A program made the position numbers and the translations under genes. This document shows, one piece after another, positions 1-13,200 of a stretch of DNA of 64,000 nucleotides. Below the pieces are notes generated by a model. That model did no database searches and was not told the origin of the DNA. It saw only the letters and a program-made list of their open reading frames with translations. How positions within the stretch are numbered: position 1 is the first letter of the stretch; each line of letters starts with the position of its first letter. Source of the stretch: Megalopta genalis (lineage: Eukaryota > Arthropoda > Insecta > Hymenoptera > Halictidae); contig NC_135013.1 in assembly GCF_051020955.1 (NCBI RefSeq), positions 45,513,087 through 45,577,086 of the forward strand. Direction: 5' to 3'.

Positions 1-57
1 GAATGTATAGTAACATTTTTATATTTAGCATGTGCAGGTAAAATATATTTATAACTA

Positions 58-240
58 GACTATGGATCTTTATGCAAAATAAAAATTGTCTACATCGATT
101 GTATAAAATAGGAGCTAGATAAAAATGTATTCTTTCTTTTAACAGTTTTAACAAATTGAAGATAACATAACGATATTTATAAATTATTCTCGCGTGTTCA
201 ATGTTCCGTATTTCCTTATCCACTTTTGCCATAAAATACA
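58..240. repeat. MITE family A copy, one end eroded
   Basis: This is a roughly 190-bp element of the family with TA-flanked ends GACTGCGGAT. The left end (GACTATGGATC) follows a TA at 56-57. The interior shows the family landmarks: AAATAAAAATTGTC near the left end and TTTTGCCATAAAATAC near the right. The outermost right terminus is lost. It is a non-coding, non-autonomous element. Confidence 0.6.
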
Positions 241-369
241 AAAAACAATTCTCCTGTTTTCATTATTTCGATTCATTTTTATAAATAAACTGACTCGATT
301 TATAATGGCACTATAATGAATTTCAGCACATTTCATATAGTATTGTTACGAATTAAATGCTTATCACTG

Positions 370-550
370 CACTGCGGATTTGATGTGCTTATGAGAAAAA
401 TGAGTAAAGTTAACTTAATTTTTTATATTGAGAATCTAGATTTAATTTTCAATTTAAAAATGCTATTGTATTATTTTTAATATGTTCGTGTAGCTCTTGT
501 ACCTTATAATCAATAGAGAAAATGCTTATTTTGCATAAAAATTCGCAGTC
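370..550. repeat. MITE family A copy, full length
   Basis: The left end ACTGCGGATTTGATG and the right end CATAAAAATTCGCAGTC are inverted repeats of each other, and a TA follows the right end. Length is about 181 bp. The interior includes GAGAAAAATGAGTA, the family's left subterminal motif. It lies left of the ATPase exon, probably inside an intron of that gene. Confidence 0.7.
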
Positions 551-728
551 TATTTATAACATAGTAAATTAATTGTTAGTTGACCGATGCTTTTCGCAAT
601 TGATATATGTATACTTAAAATATTCAAAATAATATTAACTACTTTACGCTTATAATTCTTTCCACGAATTACGTGACTTTCACTTGGTACAATATTTGAC
701 GAAATTTACAAATTAACGTATTGTGTAC

Positions 729-1030
729 CCATATTAACGCAGAGAAGCCTCCGAAGCATCGACGCAGGAATTTGAATACGCCAGGCGTCTTTTTTGGCGG
801 TGTAAGCGCGTTGAATCCGTGAGTTTTTAAGAGTTCGCGTGCAACAGTCGTCGATAAACCGTTCACCGCATCACTTCCAAGACTTTGTAATAAATCTTCT
901 GCTGTACGGAGGTGAACGTCTGTTTCGATATCCCGGCGAAGAGATCCTAGATTATTAGAAACTCGCTGTTGCCTCCGCTTACCAAAATATCGGGATATTC
1001 CCGTAAAAGCACGACACATTGCACGTCTTG
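729..1030 (-). CDS. Na+/K+-ATPase alpha subunit-like, N-terminal exon (partial gene)
   Basis: One internal exon of a P-type cation-transporting ATPase of the Na+/K+-ATPase alpha family, the plasma-membrane pump exchanging Na+ for K+. The translated exon carries the family's N-terminal cytoplasmic signature: DVHLRTAEDLLQSLGSDAVN, then GLSTTVARELLKTHGFNALT, then PPKKTP and KFLRRCFGGFSALIW, which leads into the first transmembrane helix. On the minus strand a pyrimidine-rich acceptor ending TTTAG lies at 1031-1033, and a GTACAC donor follows the TGG codon at 729. That gives 302 nt ending in phase 0. The next exon, starting with the first membrane helix, should lie left of the window; the N-terminal exon to the right was not found. 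The sequence diverges from the well-conserved ubiquitous alpha subunit, suggesting a second insect paralogue. A dying copy cannot be excluded from one exon. Confidence 0.75.
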
Positions 1031-1033
1031 CTA

Positions 1034-3145
1034 AATGAAAATTAAAAGAAAAATATGCTTAATATAAAAATAGTCTCGATAACCAAGATGTGTAATTAAT
1101 TATAAAATACTATATCGAGATATCGATACACCGATCTTCGAACAATCATGTATCATACTTCAATTGTACTCACTGAAAATGTTTGCTGTGTATTCAGAAT
1201 TATTTAAAATAAAAAATTAGCCAAGCATAGTTTTATTTTTATTTTTTACAACAGATTTATTTATTTATCTATTCTTCACTTGTAAATTTATTTATAGTCA
1301 TTTGTTTATTTACAAAGGTAAGAAACACTAAATTGTTAATAGGTGAGTAGCTCTTTTCTGTTAAATATCATATCTGTCTATGACTAAAAATATTGGAAAA
1401 GAATGATAATGTTAATTAATTACATGCATCAAAAAATTCTTTTTATCATTTTCACATTGAATCAAAACTGTATTGTTCAGTTTCAAGCTCTGAGGAGTTC
1501 CAATAAAGTTATTGATAATCGCACTCTCGATCCCATAATGGAAACAAAACATGATCATTTTATTTCAATTATTTCTACAAAGTTATCAAATGTGAATCTG
1601 TAAAAATCAATATAAATGTATAACGTATAGAGGTCAATATAAGTATACGAATAAATAATACAAATAAATATTGTATACGAATTACTTGTAAATGATTCTT
1701 ATTTGCAATAAAATTTTGTGTAAAAATTTTTATAATTGGCTTAATAAAATTTTGTATAAACATTGTTTTAATTAATTAATGTAATCAAATCATTTTAAAT
1801 GATTTGCATTAGTTAATTTCATATAATTTTTTTCAAATATTTGCATGATTCGATAATTCGATAAAATTTTGTACACAAATATGTATAGAATTTTGGTATT
1901 TGCAATCAATCTTTTCACTCGAAATTCGATAGTAGTATAAAATTGATTACATAAAGAGTGAACGAAAACAATCATACTACTCTGATTTTATATCTATAAT
2001 TTATTTTAAAAACTGCATGTTTCTTGATTGAGTGTAGTGTATTTTCTAATTAAATTAATAAGGTCTGAAATTTAACATCAGCAGATAACTATGATGAAAT
2101 GATGTATATCTAATATCTACATATGTACATATAGGTATGCATATTACGAAGTATGTGTACATCGTATATTTACTGAAATTTACATATTTCTTTATATATT
2201 TATATATTTATCAATGAAGTAATATTTATGTCCCAAAACTGAATGTATGCATATCTGCATTTATTAAATAAAGTAAATTATCGACTGGAACTTTCATTCG
2301 GTTTCAATTAATCGCAATCTATTATGCAAATTCCTGCAACCTCTAGCAACAAACAGAGTCAAGAGATAATTATCCCATTATTTTGTTACGAGCCTTCGAC
2401 AATTCTTTTTCTACAGATTTAATCCTTCAAGAGACACGACAACATTGTACCACAGACGAAGTCGTACTCTGGGAGCCGACAACGTTGCAAGAGCTAACCT
2501 CCACGCATTTCTTTTTTTGTGTCTGGTTGCAGTCGTATGCAGTTCACTAGTAAATCGTTCTAAATATAAAGAGGGCGTTCAAATAGCAGGGCGTTTTCGA
2601 CAGTATCGATAACATAAGCCTGAAAACAAAAACCACAGACTTCTGAGATTCTACTTTTAATGATATCATTCAAGATATTTAGATCGCACCACATTGATGC
2701 TTCAAGTGTGTACATAAAATTTCATTGCACGATTAGTTCGCGAGTATTTTTCAGTCTGCGTTCGTTAGAAAAATAGACTGTTTTACCGACAGTGAAACGA
2801 AAAGAAGTCGATGGTGTCGCTGATGTGCAAAGGCTGAAGCTTGACGAAACTCGACGCTCGAACGACGCCACGCAGAGGAAACGGGTTCTCGGACCGCCAT
2901 AATAGCGCCAAAGCGGTGTATACTTCGTCCCGCTCGTTTGTCGTACGTGACGCGACGCTTACCGACGCTCGGCGTCATTTCTTTGAAATCCGATTAATGA
3001 ACGATACATTCTTGGCGTGATTGTTGTCGCAGTGATTGAAAAGTGCAAGTATACTACATCCGAGAGGGGCCGAGAGGAGAACGACGTGAGAGACGCGTGA
3101 GTGCGTGTCTTCGTGGGTGTCTGTACGGACGGTAGGCAGAAAAAC
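1034..3145. other. Non-coding interval between ATPase exon and zinc-finger gene
   Basis: AT-rich DNA with no convincing coding exon; the short open frames are composition artefacts. The upstream exon(s) of the minus-strand ATPase gene should lie here but were not recognised. From about 2750 to 3145 the sequence becomes CpG- and GC-richer, as expected for the promoter and 5' UTR of the plus-strand zinc-finger gene. An arthropod initiator-like TCAGTC lies at about 2751. No TATA box was identified. Confidence 0.4.
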
Positions 3146-6100
3146 ATGGAGAACAGACCGGCGCCACTCCGTTCCAGACGAGTCTGTCGGTTCTGTCTGA
3201 CAGAATCGGATCCACTTAGCTACATTTATGAAAGAGATCATAGTAAGCCGTTTCAAGTGCCGCTTACCCTGCAGATCATGTCGTGCGTCGCCATCGAGGT
3301 AATTATTTTCTTTGAAGACGGCATCGACCGCTAGAGCCCCATTCACTGTCCACCTTTCATTCCATATTCTTCGAATATACCTACATGTTTTTCTGTAATA
3401 GTTTCGCTCCATATGCTTATTTGTTTCTCGCGTTAACGGTACTCGATTTCCTCTGCTCGTTTTATTATCGATACTTTTTATCATATTGAATACATGCTGT
3501 GTCAATGAACAGAGAACAGCTTGGATAACATAGGTATCATGTTTGCCGACTGAGTTGTTTTCTCCGGCTTTCTGCGGAACTTCGATTGCTATGAAATTTT
3601 CGCACATCTATTATGTTAAATACATTGTTATGTTGTATACAATTAACAGTCTAATAAGTAAACTATTCAGTAGACGATTGTCATAGATAAAGGTTTAAAA
3701 CATGACGTGCATTTCATTTTGAAATGGTAATTTGTTGTTTTATCGACAATTGCTTATTTATATACTTATCGATTTATTCCAGCTGGCGGGAAATTTAGCA
3801 ATTATCTCATCTATGTGAATACAGAATGCAAAATTATTTTGATTTTGTGGGAAGTGTTTGTAAATGAAATTTTTTCTATGTATTATAAAACGTTTGACAT
3901 TTATCAAAGTAAAATTGGTAGGATTTATTAAAACTTTGTTAATATTTTGATATATTGTGTTTAAGGTTTATGCAGCGGATGGAATGCCACAAATGATATG
4001 CAGTATGTGTCGTTGGAATCTAGATCGTTCTTACAAATTTAAACTACAGTGTAAGAAAGCAGACGAGGCGTTAAGAGCTTATCCATTGTCTGGTGTTTTA
4101 CCAAGACCATTCCCACCGATTCCTAATGATCCTCCTGAAGTTACTGCTAAACGACCACTGGAACAGAGGTCTCAAAATGAACCTGCAAAGAAACCAAGAG
4201 TTGACAATGGGGATAGAGAAAGACGAGAAACACGAGATAGAGAAAGAGATAGGGAAAGAGAAAGGGAGAGAGAAAGAGAACGAGAAAGGGACAAGGATCG
4301 TGATAGAGAAAGAGAAAGGGATAGAGATAGAGAAAGAGAGAGGGATAGGGACAGACAGGCAGAAAAACAAAGAGAAAAAGAAGAACAACATGATTTTTAT
4401 GAGGAGGAGCAGGATGCTGGTAGCGAGGGAGATCAAGATACCAATAGTGCTAAAGAAGAACGTAAGCTAGAACCAGGTGAGATAAGGGTGCATGCATGCG
4501 ATCAATGTGATCGTACTTTCCCTCTGCGTCAAGCACTTGCTCTCCATATACAAAGAGCCCATAGAGACCGTAACTATAAGTGCACAGAATGTGACCGTAT
4601 GTTTTTCTCTAAATATGATCTAGGAAAACACATGAGTACACATTCAGAAGAAAAACCTTTCTCTTGCCCAGTCTGTAACAAACAATTTTCAAGAGCAAAT
4701 TTGCTACAGCGTCATGAAAAAGTTCATAGAGATGAATTGCGATATGGTTGTCAGCATTGCGATCGTGAATTCTTTACAACTGAAGAATTAGAAAAACATG
4801 AGGATTCTGTCCATAAAAAAGAAAAACCTTTTCAGTGCAATATTTGCAACAAACGTTTCACCTATAAACAAGGGTTAGAACGGCACGAGGTGCTTCATAA
4901 TGAAGATAAAACGTTTGTTTGCGAGTACTGTAAGGAAGCATTCCGTACAAGTACTAAATTAGCTCGTCATTTAACAACTCATGCAGGACACAGACCATAT
5001 TTGTGCAAGCTATGCCCTCGTTCATTCCTCCTATCTCATCATCTAACTAGACACATGCGTACACATTCTGTAGAGAAACGTCACGTCTGTGAAGATTGTG
5101 GAAAAGCATTCAAGCGCAAGGAGAGTTTAGAAGTACATCAGCTAACGCACACAAAACGCACAGGTATGGGATTAACTTGCGATGTCTGCCAGGAATCTTG
5201 CAGAAATAGAGCAGATTATGTCACTCATATTAAACAACATATTGAAGCAGGTGAAAAAATGGGACCAGATGGATTGCAGCCAGACAATAAAACTAAACTT
5301 GAACTAGAAAGCGATGAAGATGAAGAGGAAGAACAATATTCAGATGGCGATGACGATTACGAACCGCCGGCATACATCGTGAAGAAGCTTCCAAAACCAA
5401 GTAAACCCGATAGATCAGAAAGCGAAGAGGATCGAGAGAGGGAAGAGAAGGATGAAAATCAAAAGGAACAGGTAGTATATGTGAGACGTAAAGATGGAAA
5501 CATGATTAAAAAGACAATTAAAACACTAATGCCCATTCAGCGTAGAGAAGTACAGGATGCAAAAATTAAACAAAGTCCGAATAGCAGTCAGACGCAACAA
5601 GTTACGAAGACGCCACAGCCTAAGTCGAATGAGGAATCTGCAAAGACTTCTCGTGTAGATGAAACAGAAGCACAAGTTCAAAAAATAGTTGCATCTGTAT
5701 TTAAGGAGCACAAAATTCCTTTGAAACACCAAAACGTTACTCAAGATCCAGGTAAAGAATCACCTACGACTACAAACCAATCGAAGCCGCAACAAGGACA
5801 GAGTAATACTCCCAATGTAGTCGCGGTGAAAGAGGAAAAACTGGAAACTCCTACAGTAGTTACTAACCCACCAAAAGCTGTTAGTACCATTAAAGTAATA
5901 AAAAGAATTGTTGTGAGGAAACCGTCCGGAACCACCGAAACTACTACAGCTCCAACAAAAGAAGGCGAGGTATCGGGAATAATGTCTGACTTGAATAGTT
6001 CAGGTCACAAGGTTACGAAACGTGTAATCGTTCGCAGAATTATTCGACAAGGGGATACTACAAGGGAAGTTATTATGAATCCCGATGGTACGATAATAGA

Positions 6101-7403
6101 TCCAGCAGAACTGGCAAAATTACCTACTGGTAATGTTGTCAAGAGAGTTGTAGTTAAGAAGCCACTTGACAAGCATTCAGGTCTCATTCAAGCAGTCTTA
6201 CAATCATCCGCTGAACCACGACAACAAACAACTCCGGTAAAAACTACTGAGACTGTAGTAAGTGAATCACCGAAATTCGAATTGAAAACTTCCCAGCCCG
6301 TAATAAGTACACCCCCGCCAGCACCAAAACCAACGGTTGCAACTGTTCAAAAATCCACATTAATAGGAGGTGATCAGGAAACTAAAGAAAAATTAGAACA
6401 GTTAGAAAAGAGAGTGGAACAGCAACGCTTGAAAATTGAAGAACTAGAAGCACGTAAGCAGCAACAAGAATATGAACCTATGGAAGAATTGTCGCCAGAG
6501 CGTCACGATGAATCCGAGGATGAACAACAATTACCACTGAAAAGAGTATTCGTGAAGAAAAAGCAGAGCATGTACGACGAAGAACAAGAGTATAATGACA
6601 ATGACGTAACAACCACAACTCCTATAACAACAATATCCGTAACAACAACTCCTGCGACAATATCGAAAGAAGATACACCGATTGTACCAGAGAAAGAAAA
6701 GGCTGCTCCTCAAGTTGAGGTGAAATCAATCGAAACTGTACAAAAGGAGCCCACAGTTATCCCGAAACCAGGTGCTACACCACTTAGAAGAGAAGGTAAA
6801 CAGCCATTAATAACCAGTTCGAAAGTTTATGGGAACAAGAAAATTATTTTGGTCAAGTCGGAAGAACCATCAGAAGTGGAAGAGATGAGTCGAGAACTGT
6901 GTAGCATATTGGATTCAGCTGATTCGGTAGTGAAAATGCAGGAAACAGTTCTAACTAATCTGAGTCAAATACCTACTGTCTCAGATGCTGCCACAAAGAA
7001 TACTGATACACCGAAACCAGGTCCCTCCAGCGAGGGTAATGTAACGATAAAGAAAGAAGAAGCCGAAGAACTCGAAGACCAGGATATAACTCTTAAATTA
7101 GATGGCACGATGGAAGTAATAGAGGATTTGCCAGAGACCGATGTCAAAATGGAAACTGTAACAGATGGTGAACCAATTATAATAGAACAACCCGAACAAA
7201 ACTCGAATTTAACTTTGGATGAGCAGGACCTTTCAGAGTCAGCAGATATTTTTGAACCATCAGACAATGTACTAGAAGTCCAAAAGAACGATTTGGAAGA
7301 GTCTGTGATAGAACTTGATCACGAGACTCACACGATAGACTTGAATGATACTAACGATAGTCAAGACAGTCTTGAAGATAAACTTCAACAGATGGAAGGC
7401 TGA
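3146..7403 (+). CDS. ZAD-domain C2H2 zinc-finger protein (two exons, 1196 aa)
   Basis: CDS is join(3146..3298, 3966..7403). The start is the first ATG, with good context (AAAACATGG). Exon 1 ends GAG|GTAATT and exon 2 follows TTTAAG, both phase 0. The join rebuilds a zinc-finger-associated domain with C14, C17, C63 and C66, a dimerisation domain of arthropod nuclear factors. Residues about 100-150 are an RE/RD low-complexity run. Nine C2H2 fingers follow (nt about 4490-5245); the last is atypical. The tail of about 700 residues holds an acidic patch, a coiled-coil-like segment (nt about 6380-6470) and repeated basic KR-V-V-RK motifs (nt about 5890, 6015, 6135, 6540). The role is inferred to be sequence-specific DNA binding in the nucleus, possibly chromatin-architectural like other ZAD factors. 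I do not recognise an orthologue by name. Confidence 0.9.
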
Positions 7404-8490
7404 ACTTATTGGATCCTATTGTTGAATACTTGAAAATGTTGCTTTCGATTAAGAAATATTGGGTTAAAATATAATAAGCTATGACTTGATCACAGTGTTA
7501 CAAATTTGGAATTTGTATCGAGATACATTCTGGACAAATATAGGTAAACACTACGATCGTTTCGTCATTAGATTCCTTAAGTAATCATGTGAGTTTAAGA
7601 TGATTCATGTCTTATTGTCACACTGTATCTAAACTTCTGTATTTATCTTTCATTTTCTGTTGTGTGACAGTTGTAGAGTCGCGTCTGCATGTTAATTATT
7701 AACATCATCATTGAGATACCAAAAAGAAGGTAGTGCCTATTAATCAACCTTTCTTCATAAGAAAGTAAAAATTATTATTTAAAACGTAAGAAACTAATTG
7801 ACGATTTTCATGTGCTACAAGAAATTTGTTATTTACATTGCGCTGCGACATCGTAAAAGTAACATTGAAAATACAAATTAAAGGAACATGTAAAAGGCAC
7901 TCGTTTTAGATATCTCACTATCTGGTGAACATGTATATCAATATTGGACGTAAGACAATTGTATATATCTATATGGGAAATCCCCTCCCTACCCTTCTCC
8001 AAATGTTTTTCAATTACAATGTCTCATGTTCGATGCAATCGAATGTCTCATTATTATTCAACTGATTACATTATTGGGAACACACAAGGTACTTTAAGGA
8101 ATTAAACTTTCTGTAACACTATGAATATGTGTACGAGGTTAGTGTGAAAACGGTACATAGATTATTGGATATTCTATTAACACTTGAAACTATGTATCAA
8201 ATACAGACAATGGTGTGTAAATGTAAAATCGAGTGTTGTTTATTTTCCAGGACGACCTCTTCCGCACATCTAACATGGTACAAATGATTTACTTTGCCAG
8301 TGTACTCTCGCATAGAACATTTACATTTTATTTCATATTACAGGATATAGCACACATTCAAATACACGTTTTACTTGCAATATATTATTCTTTTATTTTA
8401 TATAATATTATTATAATATTATATAAACATAATAGCGTATGTGATAATATTATTTTCGCCGTATTTGGATGTACAATATATAAAAATAAA
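7404..8490 (+). other. Probable 3' UTR of the zinc-finger gene with candidate poly(A) signal
   Basis: AT-rich sequence with no open frame of interest follows the TGA. AATAAA-type signals occur at 8485-8490 and again near 8924, so the 3' end is not fixed by sequence alone. Confidence 0.35.
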
Positions 8491-10270
8491 ATGTAGTATA
8501 TGGATTTATAAATACAAGAGATACAAAACAACGGTATTGAATGGTTATATCAGCAATCCACCAACAAGGATGTAAAAAACTATTAAATGCTGAAAGCAAG
8601 CTGTCGCAATTGAAAGTTAAATAGCTGATGTTACATTTTTATCGCATGGTAGGTAGTATAATAAAATGATTCTTGAATTTTAACTTGCAATAGGTCGACA
8701 TATAGCGGTGGCTAAAGCAATACGATTTTATAATAATACGATATATAACTGTTGAGGATTACTTTTAAAAGTACACATTTTATTGCAACATGGAAATCTG
8801 ATACTGGAAATGTGACATTATCAGCAACTTCGATAAACACAACACGTGATGTCGAAACCACACAATTTTACTTCGACAATTCATCTTTGGCCTTCTGTAT
8901 CTTCCAATCATCAAATAAACCATAATATTTATAATACAAAACATAGTCTCAGACCTTTCATAAATAATACATGTTTTTATTTAATGTATGCAGGTGAAAT
9001 CAGTGTATAAAATTCTATGAAATACGTACAAAATTCTTTTCTGTTTATGTTAAGAATGTTCAATCGTTTGTAAGCTATTTTTCTATCACAAATAATGAAA
9101 CTGTATATAACTCCACTAGTTCTTTTTCTGCTTATTTCTGCTTATGAAAACAAAAACAGTTCAAGAGTTTTCGATTTCATGAACATCATATACATATATT
9201 CGACTTGAATGCAAGAAATGATTTGACAGTATTTTAAACAGGATGACGAAGAACGCCGGGCAGTTTATGCAGGGTTGACGTCCTTCTTAGTGGTAAGGCT
9301 CTCCAGCTGTAAAAATAACACTTCGCATATTTTCGATTGTTCGATTACTCATTGTATGAATTGTACAAGAAATTGCATTCCCGTCTTCGAATCTTTCTTT
9401 GTATCTTCATTTCTTAAAGTCCACCCCGTCCGCTGTCTATGTACTCGAACTGCTGTGGGACAGAGACGATTGAAAATTTAAAAAAAAAGGATTCTACTAT
9501 TTTGTATTTTTTTGAATGCGTCGAAAACATAGAAAGATTCTACAACGAGAATATAAGAATTTCCGGTTCCAATTATCGTTATTGTGCAATATTCTACCTT
9601 TATATTAACTCCAATCCGAAAATTTATTCCAATCATTACATCAACTTTCATTAACCAGTTTTGTCTGTACATTTTATTCTCAATATAATTAAAGTCAAAT
9701 ACAAATAATGATCACTAAATTACACAGTCTTGCCAGTAGTTGGTCGTAAGTATGTGATTGGATCTATTATCAAATTTAGTCTAATATTTTCGATATCGAA
9801 TATATACAAAAACTCATTACATGTATTGCTTTTCTGACTTGAATTACCGCATGAACAAATTAACAATTTAATGACACAATACATACTGGGAATTGACAGT
9901 CTCAATATCAAAACAGTTTCCTATTTCTAGATATTAATAACATACATTTTCAAAATTTAAGAATAAACGTTCTCCTTTGTTTATTTACTACCTTTTCGCG
10001 GAGCATAGTAAATTTTCTTAACCGTACTTATTGTATAATGATCCAATACACTTTGCTAAATTTATTCTTTTATTTATTTGTTACGGAACATAGAGATTTA
10101 CGAAGCTTTGCCAACGTAATAGTAAATGTATTTGTTAGACGAGGGAGAAGTAATAAACGTTTAATGAATCACTGTGATAATTAGCCTTAGAAATTCATTG
10201 AAATCAGGTACTATATTGGCAAATTAACAAGTAATCCAATTACGATTCGCATGTTCTATTCGCTCATTCT
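8491..10270. other. Intergenic/3' flank between zinc-finger and aquaporin genes
   Basis: No coding exon or RNA gene was recognised. The two genes are convergent here. Minus-strand AATAAA motifs (TTTATT on plus) near 10066-10078 and 9669-9674 are candidate poly(A) signals for the aquaporin transcript. Confidence 0.3.
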
Positions 10271-13200
10271 TCAGGATCGTACCTCCTTCTCTCCCCTCGC
10301 CACTGACGCGTATCCTTCTGGCTCCTTTGCGGGACCAATCGCGTGTGCATAAACTAATCCACCCGCCATTCCGCCCAAAATCGGTCCGATCCAGTAAACC
10401 CAGTGATTATCGAACGCATTCATTACAACAGCGCTACCTAATGATCGTGCTGGATTCATTCCTGCGCCAGTTCTCGGCACCTATTCAAATAAAAAAATCG
10501 GATAGAGTTTCATCGCCAATGAAACGCATTGGTGTTTATTAGATTGCGGACCTTTACGAGAAACAAAAATTGTCTTCATTTATTGTAAGATGCAGAAACT
10601 TCGTAAACATTTATTTCCTTTATTAATCATTTTAATATGTTGATAGTAATACAATAATATTTTCAAATTGTTTACAAGTTTTTATTGTTTTTCATTTGAT
10701 CTACTTATCCTTGTCTTAAATGCAAAAAATCCACAATCTAATAATTACTTTTGGATAAATTTCCGAAAGAGACCTGTCGCCGCGATCAAGATGGCGTTTG
10801 GAGGGAGGGGACATAACCTCAAGTATAAAGTAATAGCCTTGAGAGTTTTATAGTTTTCAAGATATTAATGAAAAATCTAAGTTACTACTGTCATTGTAAC
10901 GACTTCTACATATATACGTACACGCCATAGCGGCGTGTAAGTCAACAGCTTTGAAAAAGGTATCTCAGCGATTTTAGAGATATGTTGTGTTGAATGTGAG
11001 AATCGTTAGAGTGGGTCGATCGCTTTGCTCGCTCGAAAAATAAATTAACTCAGACCTAACACAGACCAATTTTGTACTTGCAAATTTGAAAATGACACCC
11101 TATAGATATTAAAGCCGGTGCCGCTCCTACTTGATCGACTGTTGGTCTTAAGAGGAGAAGCGACGCGTCGCGGTAGGTTACTATCCCAGCGAAGATACAT
11201 ACATTATCATTTTAGAGTTTCACTTTCTAACATATTTTTTGAAGTACTATTTTACTTTTTATAATATATTTTTTTTAATACCATAATATTACATAATATA
11301 TCTACATAAAATTAAAGAAACGTCGAAAAATTCGATTTTTATTTCTATGATTAGGATCTCTATTTTAAAACAATCTAAAAACAGTTATTAACAATGCTTA
11401 CAATGACATCTACCTGTAGAATTAATATAAAACTGATCTCTCACAAATTTCAGCAAGAAAAATGTGTTTTACCGAATTTTTGAAAGAGTTTTAATTTTCC
11501 TTACCAAGTTCGCTCTCTTCGAAAACCTGAGGAAGTACACGGTAATAACCATAATAAAAATATATATGTGATCGCCTGATATTTTCAATAAAAAAAGGTC
11601 GGCATTTTTAAACTTCCGGATTTAAAAAAAAATTGAGTTTGTAACTAAAAAATTCAGCGCGTTGCGTCCGATCAGGTAGAGTGTAGAAGATACCTGATTT
11701 TTTTCATAATTTTCCATTTAGCAAAACAGAAAAAATAGAGCGTAATCCGTTAATCTAATTTCACCCTGTTAGAGAGCATATTTAACAATCTTGTCCACTT
11801 ATAACCTTTCATACGTCCAGTTTAGGTCGTAAAAAATTTAGGCCTAAAATTGACATAAAATGAACGTCTTTAAGACATCGTGTGCTATTAACTTACTAAT
11901 GTTAACTTACTAAATATTTATTAAAAACAAAGATTTAAATATGTTATATTCCAGGTTTCGTATTTTCTCGAAATCCTATTTGCATTTGCTTGAGGAAACT
12001 AATTGTATCAAAATTATATTACCTTAACTAGCTGTTAATTATATAATAATATTTTTGTACTATATAAATTTTAACACCTTATGAAGGTAATTTTCATGCT
12101 GGCTACGTAGCATATAATAGAACATATCATGGATAATAGTGATATAAAAAAAAAACAAGTGGAGCTCAATAGATATTAGTAGATCTTACACCAACGAGAT
12201 GGCCAACAGTAACCGCAAGTCCAATCACAAGAGGTGCAATTCCTTGGCTATGTGGCTTAGCTGCGTCGCATGCACCGCATACGACGAGAACCAATATAAA
12301 CGCCAGAAAGAATTCGATGCCAAAACCTTGCACAGATGTAACTCCTTTGGAGAGTCTTACTACACCCAAAGCGTTCTCCATTGTATCGGGAGAGAGGGCC
12401 CTTATTGCACCGGATCCTGCGATAGCACCTATGCTTTGGACCAAGACATATAATAATCCCCTGATTATAGATATCTGAAACATAAATGAACACTCTGAGT
12501 AAAACTATTTCAACAAATAATTTAGAAATGTGTAACTTATTTCATACGAGTTGATTGTTGATTGAATTAATTAGAATGGAAATGTAGTTTTCTATTGCAA
12601 TATTGCCATTTTTGTTTAGGATGTGAAGTTTTCTTTGATAAATCAGAAGTAGTGAAAACGTATTTTTTTTTTAATATTTAAATTCTGTTTTAATTATATA
12701 TTCTACTCTATTAATATTTTGCGATTCTGTATTATGTTGATTTGTGTATGGTGAAAGGTGCTTTCTCTTTAAAGTATTCGTGACCAAACGACATTAGAAG
12801 ACCGCAATAAGCTAAAAGCAAATTGCGTCCCTAGCAAATACATACATACAAGCTAGATTGCAAGCGATAATTATGCGTTTATGGTCTAAAATGTAAGGTC
12901 TATAGTACAAGAAAAATCAATATAACTAGAAAAGTGCATATACGATGATTATTACAGTACTTCATGATTGCTGAAACGCATTTAGCTACAATGATCTTGA
13001 TTTTATCTGTATACTCAGTATTTTCAATAAATTGCTATGCAACTTTTACTAATATTTTTGGTAAAAATCAATACAATGTCAAGTATGATAATAAAGTAAT
13101 AATAGTCATACGAAATAAACAAATTCAAATTGTAATATTTATTAGATTGTTAAGTATGAAATGCATACTTTAATTTATAATTTTGTTACAATTATTATTA

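Noticed and set aside
2975..3607. 210-codon minus-strand open frame opposite the zinc-finger first exon
   Set aside because: It is antisense to the verified ZAD exon and its intron, has no recognisable protein features, and the plus-strand splice structure explains the region.
4093..4470. Two long frames overlapping the RE/RD low-complexity run (plus frame 2 and minus)
   Set aside because: They are shadows of the GAGA-like repeat within the zinc-finger exon; composition alone keeps them open.
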